A stretch of 64,000 nucleotides of DNA from Elmis aenea (taxonomy: Eukaryota > Arthropoda > Insecta > Coleoptera > Elmidae). Position 1 is the stretch's first letter; each line of letters begins with the position of its first letter. The position numbers were made by a program, and so were the translations under genes. Below the pieces are notes generated by a model that ran no database searches, was not told the DNA's origin, and saw nothing but the letters and a program-made list of their open reading frames with translations. The stretch spans positions 41,174,970-41,238,969 of the forward strand of contig OX393579.1 of the NCBI GenBank assembly GCA_947652605.1, given 5' to 3'. Positions 22,985-34,523 of this stretch are shown here, one piece after another.

Positions 22985-23215
22985 TTTAAATTTACATCGT
23001 GACAGCGCAAATCAACAAAACAACTCATCACCATGACAACCAGCTAATTTCTAAAGACAACTTATCACCATGGCAAACAGTTACTTTCCGGCCTAGGTCG
23101 GGAAAGACAACTCATTACCATGGCAACCAGTTACTTTCTGGCCTAGGCCAGTAAATATGTATTTTTCAGCTTAAAAATTGATCGAAAACAACTGATTTTC
23201 TAAACGGACGCAGAA
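22985..23215. repeat. Half copy of the GGCCTAGGCC palindrome family
   Basis: It shares with the element at 9,208-9,604 the blocks GTGACAGCGCAAATCAACAA, CTCATCACCATG, TTTCTGGCCTAGGCCAGTAA and AACTGATTTTCTAAACGGAC. The ACTCATYACCATGRCAACCA unit occurs three times in direct order. The opposite arm is missing. Confidence 0.6.
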
Positions 23216-24476
23216 TTTTTTTTTTTGCCAATGAATACCGATTTTTCTACATTAACTACAATACAAGGCCTGTTGTAGTTATTTTTAAAAAAAGAAGCAA
23301 TTAAGGTTTTGAGGTTGTAATAATTTCTTAAATACCGTGTACTTATAATGGAAAATTATCAGCATTTTTATCAATTTTTAGTTTGATGAACGACAATATT
23401 ACAATATTTAAAATTTTAAATCGGAAAACATCGGCAAAAACACAAATTTTTGACAAAATTAAATTTAGTTACAGTATTGATTTACAAAATTTGTTTATTT
23501 TACAAAACTTTTAGACACGTTTCAACTAACGTCCATTATATTTAATTTTATATTTCAAACATTTGAGCACGAATTCGACACAAATTTATTCATATTTACC
23601 ATTATGATATTTACATTAACCACTAGAAATAAACAACTTTGATATATTTATCATAGATATTATCAAATATAGCTGCACAGCTGCATAATGCAAATAATAT
23701 ATTAAAATATCTTTATGGTTATTCATTTAAACGGTTAAAAAAAAAAAGATTTTATTTAAATTTCAACGCTTAAAGTCTCTTAAAGTAGTGTGGAAATGCT
23801 CAAAACTTTAAAATTATTGGGTCGTAAAGAATTAGGTAGTTTACGAACAAAACTTTTTGAAGAATTCAGACTATTTCCAGGTATATCTTTTGGTAACTAA
23901 GAAAGCGTTACTGCTTTAAAATACGCGCCAACAATTGCAATATTGACTGCATCCACAGAACATACTGAATAGTTACTGCGAATAATACTTTTCACTATTT
24001 TTATTTTATTCACCATTAATTTAAATTTAAAAAATTATACTGCCAATAGCGAAAGTTGTGGAGTTAATACCATAATTTAAGGACTTAAATGTTTTATGAG
24101 TCGTTTTCTTACCATCTTTATCGTCATATACTGGTCCAAGGGACGAATGTTTGTCAAGACGATAGTCCTTTAAGCAAAAATCATTTCTAGCAGGGGATGC
24201 TTGTTAAGAAAGTCAAAGACTGGGAAATTTGTGCGCTGGTTCTTAACGAACATAATTTAGTTTCATCGTTTTCCAATCTAACTAAACTGATTATCAATTA
24301 ACGTAATATTATAAATTTTTTAATATAATTTAACATCTTAGCGGACAGCGTGACTTTACTATGGCTTCCAAAAAACACCTTGAGATTCGTCTGCAAACGC
24401 AGTCGTGACAATATGGGTAAAGAATTGTTTTCGAATGTGAGGGTTGTATGCAAATGCTGTTAATAAAATATAATAT
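23216..24476. other. AT-rich stretch, no gene seen
   Basis: Nothing recognisable apart from A/T runs. Confidence 0.4.
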
Positions 24477-24699
24477 GTGGACAGTTCCCAGTGTTTACAT
24501 GGAATATTCAGGGATTTTGGTATGTATGCATATGTATATTTTAACGCAAAACATGACTGCTTTTGCAGTCATGCTTCTTCTGGACTGATTTACTCTGACT
24601 GCATATGCAGACGTGTCCCATTTAATCACTCCAAAATGACTGCATCTGCAGCGTTGTCCGCGAAGGTGGTAAACGTTTTGGGGCGATATAAAATATATA
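24477..24699. repeat. Cluster of CTGCANNTGCAG palindromes
   Basis: Within 130 bases there are ATGACTGCTTTTGCAGTCAT, CTGCATATGCAG and CTGCATCTGCAG, plus GTATGCATATGTATA. The cluster precedes the GC-rich palindrome family and may belong to it or to a separate small repeat. A long frame spanning 24,477-24,974 crosses this cluster and the next repeat and is not a gene. Confidence 0.4.
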
Positions 24700-25237
24700 T
24701 TTTTTTGTGCGATCGTACTAGAAACAGCTGTTTGACGGACGCGTTAGCAACCATAAAGTACTGCATTACCGGCGTTACCTTTAGCAACGGCCGAAAAAGT
24801 CTTTTTCGGCTCTTTTTCGGCCGCTACAGCGTACGAAATAGTTATTTATGTATCAAGGCCAAAAAGTGTAACTTTTTCGGCCCACGTCTGGTTTGCAGGT
24901 GCAAGGCAGAAAAAGTTCGTTTTGGCCGAGGTGCATATTACATTTTTTGTGCGATCGAATTAAAAACAATATAAATTTTTAGTAATTTTCAAAATTATAG
25001 GTTAGAAAATACGTGACATTCTGTCACTGACAGATGATGGCGTATGTACTGCATTACCGGCCCTCTCCTTAGCAACGGCCGTAAAAGTTACTTTTTCGGC
25101 CGTTGCTAAGGGTAACGGCCTGAAAAGTAGCTTTTACGGCCGTTGCTAAGGATAGGGCCGGTAATGCAGTACTTTATGGTTGCTAACGCGTCCGTTAAAC
25201 AGCTGTTTCTAGTACGATCGCACAAAAAAGTCTTTTT
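24700..25237 (-). repeat. GC-rich modular palindrome family: partial plus full copy
   Basis: 24,700-24,843 is a partial forward copy: GTGCGATCGTACTAGAAACA, GACGGACGCGTTAGCAACC, then TTAGCAACGGCCGAAAAAG. 24,845-25,237 is an essentially full copy in reverse, ending TTCTAGTACGATCGCAC. In the full copy the order of blocks, read in its own direction, is: GATCG end, ACGCGTTAGCAACC block, nested TTAGCAACGGCCG palindromes, CTGTCAGTGACAGAATGTCA block, second CGATCGCAC motif, CGGCC-rich block, and TTGATACATAAATAAC end. No protein coding. The 25,143-25,334 open frame is repeat-derived. Confidence 0.75.
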
Positions 25238-25589
25238 CGGCCGCTACAGCGTACGAAAAAGTAAATTTGCATTAAAGCGCATGTGCGTGTCTGAATATAA
25301 GTTCTCTGAGATTATGGATTCCCCGCTAAGCTAAGAGTATTGACGTAAAGGTCTTTAGGTTGTTAACTGTCAGGTAGTTTATAACCTAATATTTTCGTGT
25401 TAATACTAATACTGTATACGACATATCTACATCTAGTACTCGTTATGTGTTAATCAATGTGTTTTGTATAATTGTACTAACTGTTCTATTTCTGTCAATT
25501 ATACTATGTATTAATAAATAAATCTATGATATGGTACACGTTATAGAATTAATAATTAATCAATGTTTAAATTTATGAATAAAACATTA

Positions 25590-25880
25590 CAATCGCACAA
25601 AAAAAGGTTATTTAAATTATATACAGAATTATGCAAGTACGTTTCCACCGCTAACAGCATACGCCGTCATCTGTCAGTGACAGAATGTCACGTAGTTTCT
25701 AACCTATATTTTTGAAAAATTACTAAAATTTTAAATTGTTTTTAATTCGATCGCACAAAAAATGTAATATGCGCATCGGCCAAAACGTACTTTTTCGGCC
25801 TTGCCTGTTTGCTGGCAAACCAGACGCGCCGAAACAGTTACACTTTTTGTCCTTTATACATAAATAATTATTATACGTCT
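25590..25880 (+). repeat. GC-rich modular palindrome family: 3' half copy
   Basis: It contains the CGTCATCTGTCAGTGACAG block, the TCGATCGCACAAAAAATGTA motif, GGCCTTGCCTGTTTGCTGG and TACATAAATAATTATT, in the same order as the full copies but without the first half. It is inverted relative to the full copy at 24,845-25,237, so the two form a large inverted pair. Confidence 0.7.
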
Positions 25881-27534
25881 GACTCGAGGTGTATTTTGTC
25901 CAATATTTTAAAAAGAAGGAATAAATCTCAAAAATAGTTTATTAATAAAACAAGGAATTTTGATTGATTTTACTTGACGTAAACGCTGTTAAATTATGTT
26001 ATATAACAGAATAGCTGAGATATCGACGTCGAAAGCATCCGCATCCCACTTCTTTCGTTGCAAAAAAATATCTTTTGAATGAAGTTTACTTATTTTAAAT
26101 TTTACTAAAAAAGAAATTTGAAGCCATAGGCCTTGTAGGCCTGTAGTGCTGAACTATACATATATAAACTTTACTTTGGGCTGTTATTATTTAATTCAGT
26201 GGCAACATTTTGTCAAAAAATATTTAATTTATTTATGTAAGAATGATATGCGTATGTATTTTAAATGTTAAAGATTTAGTTTCTTACCCAAGTGACGTAG
26301 ATATAGAACTCGCTTACTAAATTTGAGCAAATCCAACACGGACCGCCAGGGGATAGTAAACAAAGACCAAAATTATAAGATAATGGTCATTTCCACTCTC
26401 TTTTATTGGGCGAAGAAAGTGTGATGTGAAAACGAAAGCGCTAGAAGGTTCACGATAAATTGAAACGGAAAAATTACGATCCGAAGAGATTTACGTCTCA
26501 AAACATATTTATTATATGACGTGAGGAAACTTTTGACGTCAGCGACAACATTTTATCTGAGGCATAAAGTGCTGCAATTTGCATTTCGGGGACCTACAAT
26601 ATTAATGTAATAAAAAAAACTAACATAATTTTTTAAATCGCACAACATATAGCAAGTACATTATGTTTACGTTGACTTGTGTCAATATAGCGATAGTCAT
26701 TTTTTTAAAAATTCCTATTGTTACTTTTTGTAAATATTGATAGAAAAATTATTTTAAATAAGACCATGCATAAAAAATACCTATATATAACATTATTTTT
26801 GACTTAGAACAATTTAATTTATATAATATTCTTATGACCAAAAAAATTGTTTATGTAATTTGTAGTTAATATCTAACGTGTAAAGTCATTCTTAACGAAA
26901 AAGCATTGTTTTGTAAAAATTCAATAAACTAGTGCAACTAACAATTGACTTTAGCCAAACATTTTGCTTAAACCTCCATTACTCGCGTAGCACGCACCAG
27001 TGGGTAAAAGAACAAACATAACTATAGAACCCGAAAGGCGGGGGATCCCGCAACCCATGTACCTTCTTGTCACTGAGCAATGATTCGTTAGAACACTTGA
27101 CGCCATTCTTGAGTGATAACGTTGTGGAATAAACAACAATAAATTCCTAGAGGAATCTCCCAGACACCATGCGAGTCCTGTTGGTATAATGCAAGTACTA
27201 GTGTTGTTGAAGGTTCTAAAAATGTAAGAAATATTTTTTTTTCTGCGAACGAAAAAGAAATCGCATGTCAACATATGCGTTGATGTGTGGAGTGTGATAA
27301 CTACGAGTATATTTGCTTAAAACATGTAAATTATGTTTGTGACAGTTGTAATTCAAAATAAAATCAGGTTGTGCGATTAAAATTTTCCTATTTACAGCAT
27401 TTATCTTTTATTGTTAAGTTGATTTTTGTATTCGTTTTTTTTTACATTTTTATCAAATAATCATGTTAGAAGTTAATATTTTTAATATTTTGCCCAAAAT
27501 AAACAATAACAATTTTATACAAATTAATTACTAA
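25881..27534. other. Unassigned stretch with one 107-codon minus frame
   Basis: A minus-strand frame at 26,951-27,274 is less AT-rich than its surroundings and has residues such as CGIPRLSGSIVMFVLLPTG, but I recognise no family. It may be a degraded repeat; no promoter or splice context supports a gene. The rest is AT-rich. Confidence 0.3.
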
Positions 27535-28443
27535 AGCCCGTGTGACACGATGAAAGATTTTGTATAAAAAATTGTACCAAATATTATACAGAAAATCTTA
27601 TATCGTGTCCTACAGGTTTCTATTACAAAATTCTGTATAGTTTCTTGCATGTACAACAGTTCCATGCAGCTTCTTGTACAGAAAATAGAATAGAGCGTGT
27701 TCTATTTGCAAGCAAGTTTTGATACAGAAACTGCATGCTACAGATGCGCATTCAGTTCGTGAATAATGGCGACTAACAGCTGATTCTGAACATCTGCGGC
27801 TAAAGGAAATTTAAACAATAGAAAGTTCTGTTAACAGTTAATTCTTGGTAATCTGAAGCAGGAAGTTGTTATTGTTTAGAATGGCAATTACAAGGGATAA
27901 ATACCTTGTTTTAAGAGGGAGCGCATATCTGTGTTTATACTATTTAGGCGCATGGACATGGGTAGTAACTTGTACATAAAATTGTATCAGTGTCACACAC
28001 AGTTTCAAATGAATGGAATTCTGTACTGAAATCTGTACAAGAAAAATAGTACAAGATATTTTGTATTAAATTTTATGCCAACAGTCGACGAAGAAATCCA
28101 AAACTTTGCCAACAAACATGAACAAAGGCTGCATGATCACATCAACACCGAAGCCCTGCAGCTCTTGGACAACCAACATCTAGTGAGAAGGCTTAAACGG
28201 ACCAAGCCGTTTGAGTTAGCGAGTTAGTGTAAAGCAGAGCACTGTGCGGTTGTGTAAAGTGTCGTTCTTGAAAACAAGAATACAGAAGAAAAAAAGAAGA
28301 CACCAACGGGTGGACTCTTAACTTAAGTAGAACTATCATAAAGACATATTGCTGGTTGGCTAAAGTAGCTAGGTGCAATAAAACAATACAGTAAAAAAAA
28401 AAATTAAATTTTATATAGAAATTTGCACCGTGTCATACGAGCT
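27535..28443. mobile_element. Harbinger-type MITE with CGTGTGACACG termini
   Basis: The left end AGCCCGTGTGACACGATGAA and the right end (complement of AGCTCGTATGACACGGTGCA) are inverted repeats flanked by TAA (27,532-27,534 and 28,444-28,446), a 3-bp TWA-type duplication expected of PIF/Harbinger. The interior repeats TTTTGTATNNAAAATT and TTGTACAG motifs and has no transposase. It carries a LINE insertion at 28,077-28,402; without this it would be about 570 bp. Confidence 0.75.
28077..28402 (+). mobile_element. 5'-truncated Jockey-like LINE insertion with poly(A)
   Basis: The plus strand encodes TVDEEIQNFANKHEQRLHDH, then EALQLLDNQHLVRRLKRTKP and FELAS followed by a stop, the C-terminal end of a Jockey-clade RT ORF. 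A 3' UTR follows with AATAAA at about 28,377 and an A-run up to 28,402. An exact 12-bp duplication ATTAAATTTTAT flanks it (28,065-28,076 and 28,403-28,414), as made by target-primed reverse transcription. It lies inside the MITE and so is younger. Related to the fragments at 8.2-8.9 kb and 57.3-58.3 kb. Confidence 0.88.
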
Positions 28444-28446
28444 TAA

Positions 28447-30234
28447 CACTAGCTATATTTATTGGAATCTGTTAGACGCCACGCGAGTAGCAATGTTGCT
28501 AAAAGACGCGCCAGTAACGGAGGGTTAAGTGTAGGTATGTGTTTGTGTATGTATCCATGTGCATAAAAAGTTGAAGGAGCCGATCCAGGCATATTTAATA
28601 AGCTCAGTTTTGTAAATAGCGTCTGTAATTTTTTTAACAATCATATAGTAATTCTCCAATTAAAATTTTTCATAACAAAATCTCCTGTACATCTAATATT
28701 ATAGACCCCATTATCGACTACATTTCTATGAAAACAAAATATTTGTATTTATTAGCATTTTTCTGTGATATTGGATTAATGTAAAAAATACACATACAAT
28801 ATTACTTATTAGTTGAGATATCAACTAAACGCAAGCGATTTATCATATATTTCTTAAGTCAACTACATGGAAATTAAATAATGCGTTCTTAAGAAATTAG
28901 ATGTCGAAAATACAAACACTAATCGAATTAGAAAGTATACTTAAAATGTAAATATAAAAGCAAAAAGTTTTTGAGAAATACAGAAATTTTTATTAATGAA
29001 TAACTATAGCAATAAATAACGAAAAGTTAATATTTTAGAAGTAGTAAAACAGTTGCTTATGTCTGAAATTTGTTTCGATTCTATTAATCAGTCCAAAGTT
29101 CAGCTCTCGAATTTGAAACAGTCTGTACATGTGGCAATAGAACTCAATTTTTGTTTAGTACGTTATTCACTTAGGTTTAAAAGATAGAACGAAAACTGTT
29201 TGTATTGTCATTTGGTATGTAATGAAAAAGATTTTAGAGTATCATTAAATGTTATTAGGGTCGCAGTTTTGGGATGGGTTTAGTGAAAGTGACTTTAAAA
29301 GCTTTCATTTTCACACAGTGTACATTTTCCATAACAATCAGCCAGACGATTTTCTGTTTTCTTGAGCAAGAAGAATGGCTCAAATGTTTATTCCCTACTT
29401 GCCATTCGTTTCTGTTAGATCGCATGATGCCCATAGCGTAAGCTCGGAGACTTAGTGGAGTACTAATTTAAGGTGTAGATGTGCAATGGAATGTGAAAAT
29501 TATGTCTCTAAGCCAATTCTCTGTTGGATCAAATTTCATTTTAAACAAAACCTTCACGCTTAAAAATCAAGAGTAATTGACCGTCTGTGACTTATGTTTG
29601 ATTTCAAATGGACATTGTCACTTAAGTTAACTTTTCCTTTTATTACGATTATCACCAATTGTCTAAGAAAATATTTCTGCACACGTGCCATTATAATTCA
29701 CAGTTATGTCTTTATTACACTGATTTTAAAAAAAGTCGAGGGACACACTCATGACTGGTAAGATAGCGAATAGCGTTAATAAAACCTAATTTAAATTAAC
29801 AACTGTTTTTCTAACAAAGACCGATGAGGGTAGAATCACGTTCTTCCATCTACCTTTTGGTCATTTTCTTTACTTTATTATCAAAATGGAAGGACAATGT
29901 TCTCAAATTATTTTAGTATTTTTTATTTTGGGTTAAATGCACATCACCTGGCAATTTTTGATAACATCTTTGAATCCCCCTTTTTTTTCTCACTTTGGGG
30001 TAATTTTATTATAAATATTAATTAAATTAAACAATTGAGATGCTTCGATAAGTACCTACCTATTGAAATCATTCGGATAAAATAAATTAAAAGGTAAAAT
30101 TATTAAAATTCTAATGATTTGCCAATTTGAATAGGTACGAGCATGTAAATGATTACGCTAAACATCAAATAAGCTTATTGTTGTAAAATTAATAGCACCA
30201 CAGTTACACCAAATTTACACGTGTACTTATAGTA
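28447..30234. other. AT-rich stretch, no gene seen
   Basis: No recognisable protein, repeat border or RNA gene. This 1.8-kb stretch and 60 kb neighbours are among the least annotated parts of the window. Confidence 0.4.
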
Positions 30235-30242
30235 GCTAAAGC

Positions 30243-30939
30243 CAGTAGCGTAGCAAGGGAGGCGGGGGGGGAGGTCCGCCCCGGGCGGCACATTTTTTGG
30301 GGCGGCACTTTTAGGCTACTCAAATGGGGTAAAAATGAAATTCTCGGGGTAATGACGGAAGAGAAGATATAATAATCAGTACCGGCACTGGCGCTATTAA
30401 ATTCATAAAAATTAATTTTTAAAAAAGAAATTCTTATCGAAGTCAGAGTATAAAACGGGCTACTTGACCTTGCTTCACTGAAAACCCGCCCCCTTGTAAC
30501 GACAGAAATTCCAAGTACCTAATAAAATTTATTATACGGTGCCAACCATTCAATAACATTATGAAACAATTCATTTATTTAAGCCATTAAATTCCATGCA
30601 GTTTTAAACTCTATTGTAACAGGGATTTCTCACGCTTATTAAAAATAATTTCGTGGGAGTGGGGGCGATCTCATTAAAGAAAATAAAAATCAGAAAAGGT
30701 TCTACTGTAAAACTGTAATTTTGGAAGATGATTAAGTATTCTACATTATCTGGCTTTGCATTAAAACACGTTTGAACGTCTAAAATTTAAAAAAATTCGC
30801 CTGCGGCGCACTTTTTTACCCCCCCCCACATTTTTCTGTTGATCTCTGCTTGGTTTTGAAAAAAGTTAGCGACCCTTATTTATAGGGGCGGCAAATTCAG
30901 GGACCGCCCCGGGCGGCACAAACTCTAGCTACGCCACTG
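30243..30939. mobile_element. hAT element remnant with GGGGCGGC ends
   Basis: The left end is CAGTAGCGTAGCAAGGGAGG and the right end the complement of CAGTGGCGTAGCTAGAG. An exact 8-bp duplication GCTAAAGC flanks it (30,235-30,242 and 30,940-30,947). Subterminal GCCCCGGGCGGC motifs occur at both ends. The stretch at about 30,505-30,635 is shared with the hAT copy at 54.4 kb. The 697-bp element has no intact ORF. Confidence 0.85.
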
Positions 30940-31067
30940 GCTAAAGCAAGTTACTAAATCAAGTAAATAAATTTAGCTCCTTGCAACGAGTGAACAGTTT
31001 CGTTTAGTAGTTGCGCAAGTTAACAATTTAGTGTCTTTTTCAGTAAAGTGAATAGAAATCGTTACTA

Positions 31068-31640
31068 TACAGGGTGGTGCTTTTTTCGATGCTCACCATT
31101 GCTATCTTGGAAACGGAAAGAGATACAAGGTCGGTTAAATTAGAGAAAAGTTGCACATTTTTACGGCGATTAAGAATTTAAAAAGAAATCCTGGATATTT
31201 TGATTCGTTTTTGATTTATTACAAAAAAACTGAAAAATGTGATTTTAGAAAAATATTATTATCTTCCCTACCATTGACGCTATTTCATTTAAACTTGGTA
31301 ACTTTATGTTTTTGACCGTCCTGGGTTTGATGACGTCAACAGAAATTTTCTAAGCCTTCTAGATTTCAAGTTGCGATAGTCAACTTTTTTATTTCTTATG
31401 GCCGCCATATTGGATTTTTACACCATCAGACAGACAAAAAATTAGCTTTTCAGATTGGTAACCAACATACCATTTTTCTTTCAAAAAACTTGTTGAAATT
31501 TTAAAATTTGTGTAAATAATTCATAAAATCGAGAATGCTCTGAAAAACAATTGAAATTATAATATAAATTTCTCTAATTTAACCGACCTTGTATCTCTTA
31601 CCGTTTCCAAGATAGCAATGGCGAGCATCGAAAAAAGCAT
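31068..31640. mobile_element. Fold-back element, CAGGGTGGTGC type
   Basis: The left arm starts TACAGGGTGGTGCTTTTTTC and includes GATGCTCACCATTGCTATCT and GATACAAGGTCGGTTAAATT. The complement of the same blocks appears at about 31,565-31,640. The far right terminus is decayed (AGCATACTTGAGG instead of CACCCTGTA). The region between the arms contains no gene. Confidence 0.7.
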
Positions 31641-31739
31641 ACTTGAGGACATTATTCCATTAACTGTCAATTACTCAATAATTTTACTAAATTGGGTGTA
31701 GACCATACATCATAAAGTGTGTACAAAAGGAATGGAATA

Positions 31740-32045
31740 TGCTATAGTTTCCATTTCTTGCGGTCCATCCAGACATCTGTTATGAGGTCTCGACTTTCCA
31801 TTGCTTCTTCCACTTCGTTTTTTCATGTTCTTCTTGGTCTTTTTTTCTTGGATTTGGTGGATTCCATTTTAATATTTTACTTGAACATCGTGTTGGACAG
31901 GTCCGAAACATTTTAATCTTTTGGCTTCAATGGTCTCTAGTGTATTAATATCAGTTTCCATGTTTTCTCTAATTTCAGTACTTCTTACCCTATTTTTTCT
32001 AGTAAATCGACAATATTTTTTCCAATAGTTCATTTCCATTGCCTG
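31740..32045 (-). pseudogene. RTE/BovB-like LINE C-terminus
   Basis: Minus-strand frames read EMNYWKKYCRFTRKNRVRST, EIRENMETDINTLETIEAKR, LKCFGPVQHD, and then a WKNEVEEAMESR-like end. This matches the terminal region (RLTRRDRIRN...LKWFGHVQRM...RPRKTW) of RTE-type insect LINEs, after the RT domain. Frameshifts and internal deletions break it. The same protein region, from a different copy, is seen at 20.15 kb. Confidence 0.7.
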
Positions 32046-33410
32046 TATCTTAATTATTTATTTACAGTAACACACACACAGCAAACGTTTCAAGATTTTT
32101 TAAGTAGGTTGTAAGTAGTTCGCGCAATAATATCACAAGTTTAACAGAAAGGCTATCAAAATAACTACATGCTTTGATCACTTTATAATAAACACCAGTT
32201 CAAGTTCACAATGGTGTACACGTGGGACGTAAATGCATCTGTAAAAGCAAATATTCAGGTTAAACTACAGAGGATCTGTTTTAACGCAAACACCTTTAAC
32301 TACTATCTGCATCGCGTGAGCGTGACATTGTCGCAGTGATGGCAACATTAATAATTACTGGAATCAACAAAAGCGTTTCAGCTAATCACCTAAATTAGTT
32401 TCTTGTGAACGCCAACTACCACCAGACAGCAATATACACTTTGGATATGTTAAATCTCTAAGGACGCCACGTAACATAAATTCTAAATTGGCCACCAGAT
32501 AGAGCTGAATATCAAATGTTTCAGCAAGCACGTGATATACGACTCTGGAGTTGTTCAAAGTTAGTACATCTCTGATATTTTAGTCATGTGATTTCAACAA
32601 ATGTTGTACATTAATAATAAACTATTCTTAGCAAATATTTCATGGAACCAAAGTTTATTAAAACAATTTTGCTTTAATCAATAGTTTAATATGTTCGATC
32701 AGTGGCGTATGCAGGAGGGGGTCAAGGGAGGGGTTGCAACTCCCCGCAAGAACCTGGATACATTAACGGGCAACGTACACCTAGGATGAGTAAAAGTAGC
32801 GTACATTATAGTTATTTTTTTTAAATAAAAACATATTTATATTTAATAATCATTGCGTACATTTTCAAGGTCATATATTTCTCTATAAAATATAAAATTT
32901 TTAATAACAGCGTTATACAAGGAAACGTGTGGTAGTCACTTCCGTTCGACGGTTTTTCGAAAATGGCTTCTACGATAACCATCATATCTTTTGGTTTTTC
33001 TTTGAAATACATTTTTTTTTTTACTTTTAAAATAGAGAAGTAAAGTAGTCCTTAACGCAGCCGATTTTAACTTTTTCAGTTTTTTTGTTCAAAATAGCGG
33101 ACATCTGAATTAAATTTCGGATTTTTTACTTCAAATTTGATAAAAAAATTAACTAGGACGGCTTAAAAAAATCCTATGATAAAGACTAGATAATTCTATT
33201 AAGATTCACTGTTCCAAATCTCATGTGAATCGGTTCATCCGTTTTTGAGATATAATGATTACCGTTTTTAGAAACACCGTTTTGAGAAAAACGCTGGGAT
33301 GCGGTCACGCAGCGCTGTTGCCAAGAGTGCAATGCGTCTTGCAACAGTGTATCACAGCTGTACGTGCGCTTATTTAGTACTGAAAATGGCGTATTCTGAA
33401 GTGCGCAAGC
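32046..33410. other. Unassigned stretch with one hAT-like left end
   Basis: CAGTGGCGTATGCAGGAGGG at 32,700 looks like the left end of a hAT element, but no matching right end with an 8-bp duplication was found. The 33,180-33,290 stretch (CATGTGAATCGGTTCATCCG, GTTTTTGAGATATA) has the style of a dispersed repeat. No gene. Confidence 0.35.
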
Positions 33411-34440
33411 CCGCGTTCACAATGAACGTAGTTGATAGTAGATAGTAATTAGTATTTAGTAGTAATACGTAAAAAGTACGTAATAAAATGTATACTTGGA
33501 TACGGTTAATAACCGACTTGTTTGTAGCATTGAATAAAAAGATGAAGGAAGGAGCTTTTAATATTATACTGCAGCGTTTGTCGGCGACGGAAATGACGAC
33601 ATAAAAGGCCTCTGATGGCGGCCGGTTTTGACAGGTCAAACAGTCAAGAAATTTAGAGTTTTGTGTGCTACAATGGTTAGCTGCAGATCTTGTAGTCTTA
33701 CTACGTCCAAAAATGTTGAAGATTAAAAGATTACGTTTCATAGGTAAGTAGACATTAATCTTTTGTAGTGTAATCATGTATTGAAAATTTGATGTAGTAT
33801 GTCAAATTGGTATGTCATATCAGTGGCGTGCATATGTGTACAGCATATTTTTTAACTCTCATAATAAACAATGCGAATATAGGTGTGCTGTCGTTTTTTT
33901 AATTCCTTCAACCACAAAACAAGAAATAAATAAGTAAACAGGATCAAGTCAAAACAGAGCAAATATTTACATTATTCAATACATATTTAAAAATGTTAGA
34001 TACGCCACTGAGAAGCGGAAACATGCATCCGCCATATTGAGAGGCTAACCTGGACGCCTTAAGATCGCTAAAATGCTCCTTCCTTTATCTTTTTATTTAA
34101 TGGTTTGTAGCATAGGATATAACCTCAGTTTAAACGCGGAAGGTTGTTTATCAAATTGACTCTTCTTGTATTCTACGTATTTATTTCTGCATGAAGATTT
34201 GTAGAGGGTTATAACGGTAATAAGTAGTATTAAACATAGTTCACATTGTAATTTTAATTAATTTGAAACATTACAAACATAGATCCTTCACTTTGTTTTT
34301 GTTTTTGCAATAACAGACTTCCATAGTAACTACGTAAATCTTACGTTCATTGTGAAACTGCATTTACTTCTATACATTTCAACTTTAGCTACTAACTACT
34401 AACTACTATCTACTATCTACTACGTTCATTGTGAACGCGG
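33411..34440. mobile_element. TIR element rimmed by TAGTAGA repeats
   Basis: Both ends start CCGCGTTCACAATGAACGTA (right end in complement) and continue into a run of TAGTAGATAGTAGTTAG. GTTCAcaaTGAAC in the terminus is itself a small palindrome. Further in, TTGTAGCATTGAATAAAAAG and GAAGGAAGGAGC on the left are mirrored at 34,065-34,115 on the right, so the arms are longer than the termini. A 135-codon minus frame covering the left arm is repeat sequence. A hAT-like insert lies at 33,821-34,010. Superfamily unknown. Confidence 0.6.
33821..34010. mobile_element. Small hAT-like insert with CAGTGGCGT ends
   Basis: The 190-bp unit starts CAGTGGCGTGCATATGTG and ends GATACGCCACTG. The ends are 10-bp inverted repeats of hAT type, but the flanking 8-mers (TGTCATAT and AGAAGCGG) do not match, so either the duplication has decayed or the two ends belong to different copies. 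Confidence 0.4.
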
Positions 34441-34523
34441 ACTAACACGCAACCTCGTTTAAGCGGGTCAATATGAGTTTGAATTTGAGTGTATTATAGG
34501 ATAGGTGAGATTTACGTTATAAC

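Noticed and set aside
24477..24974. 165-codon plus-strand frame, the longest open frame apart from the LINE
   Set aside because: It runs through CTGCATATGCAG palindromes and the GC-rich modular palindrome family. The same DNA is repeated elsewhere without the frame being kept, and no domain is visible.
33370..33777. 135-codon minus frame
   Set aside because: It overlaps the TAGTAGA-rich terminus and arm of a TIR element; no domain seen.
32700..34010. One hAT element from CAGTGGCGTATGCAGG (32,700) to ACGCCACTG (34,010)
   Set aside because: The flanking 8-mers do not match and the left border of another TIR element (33,411) falls in between.
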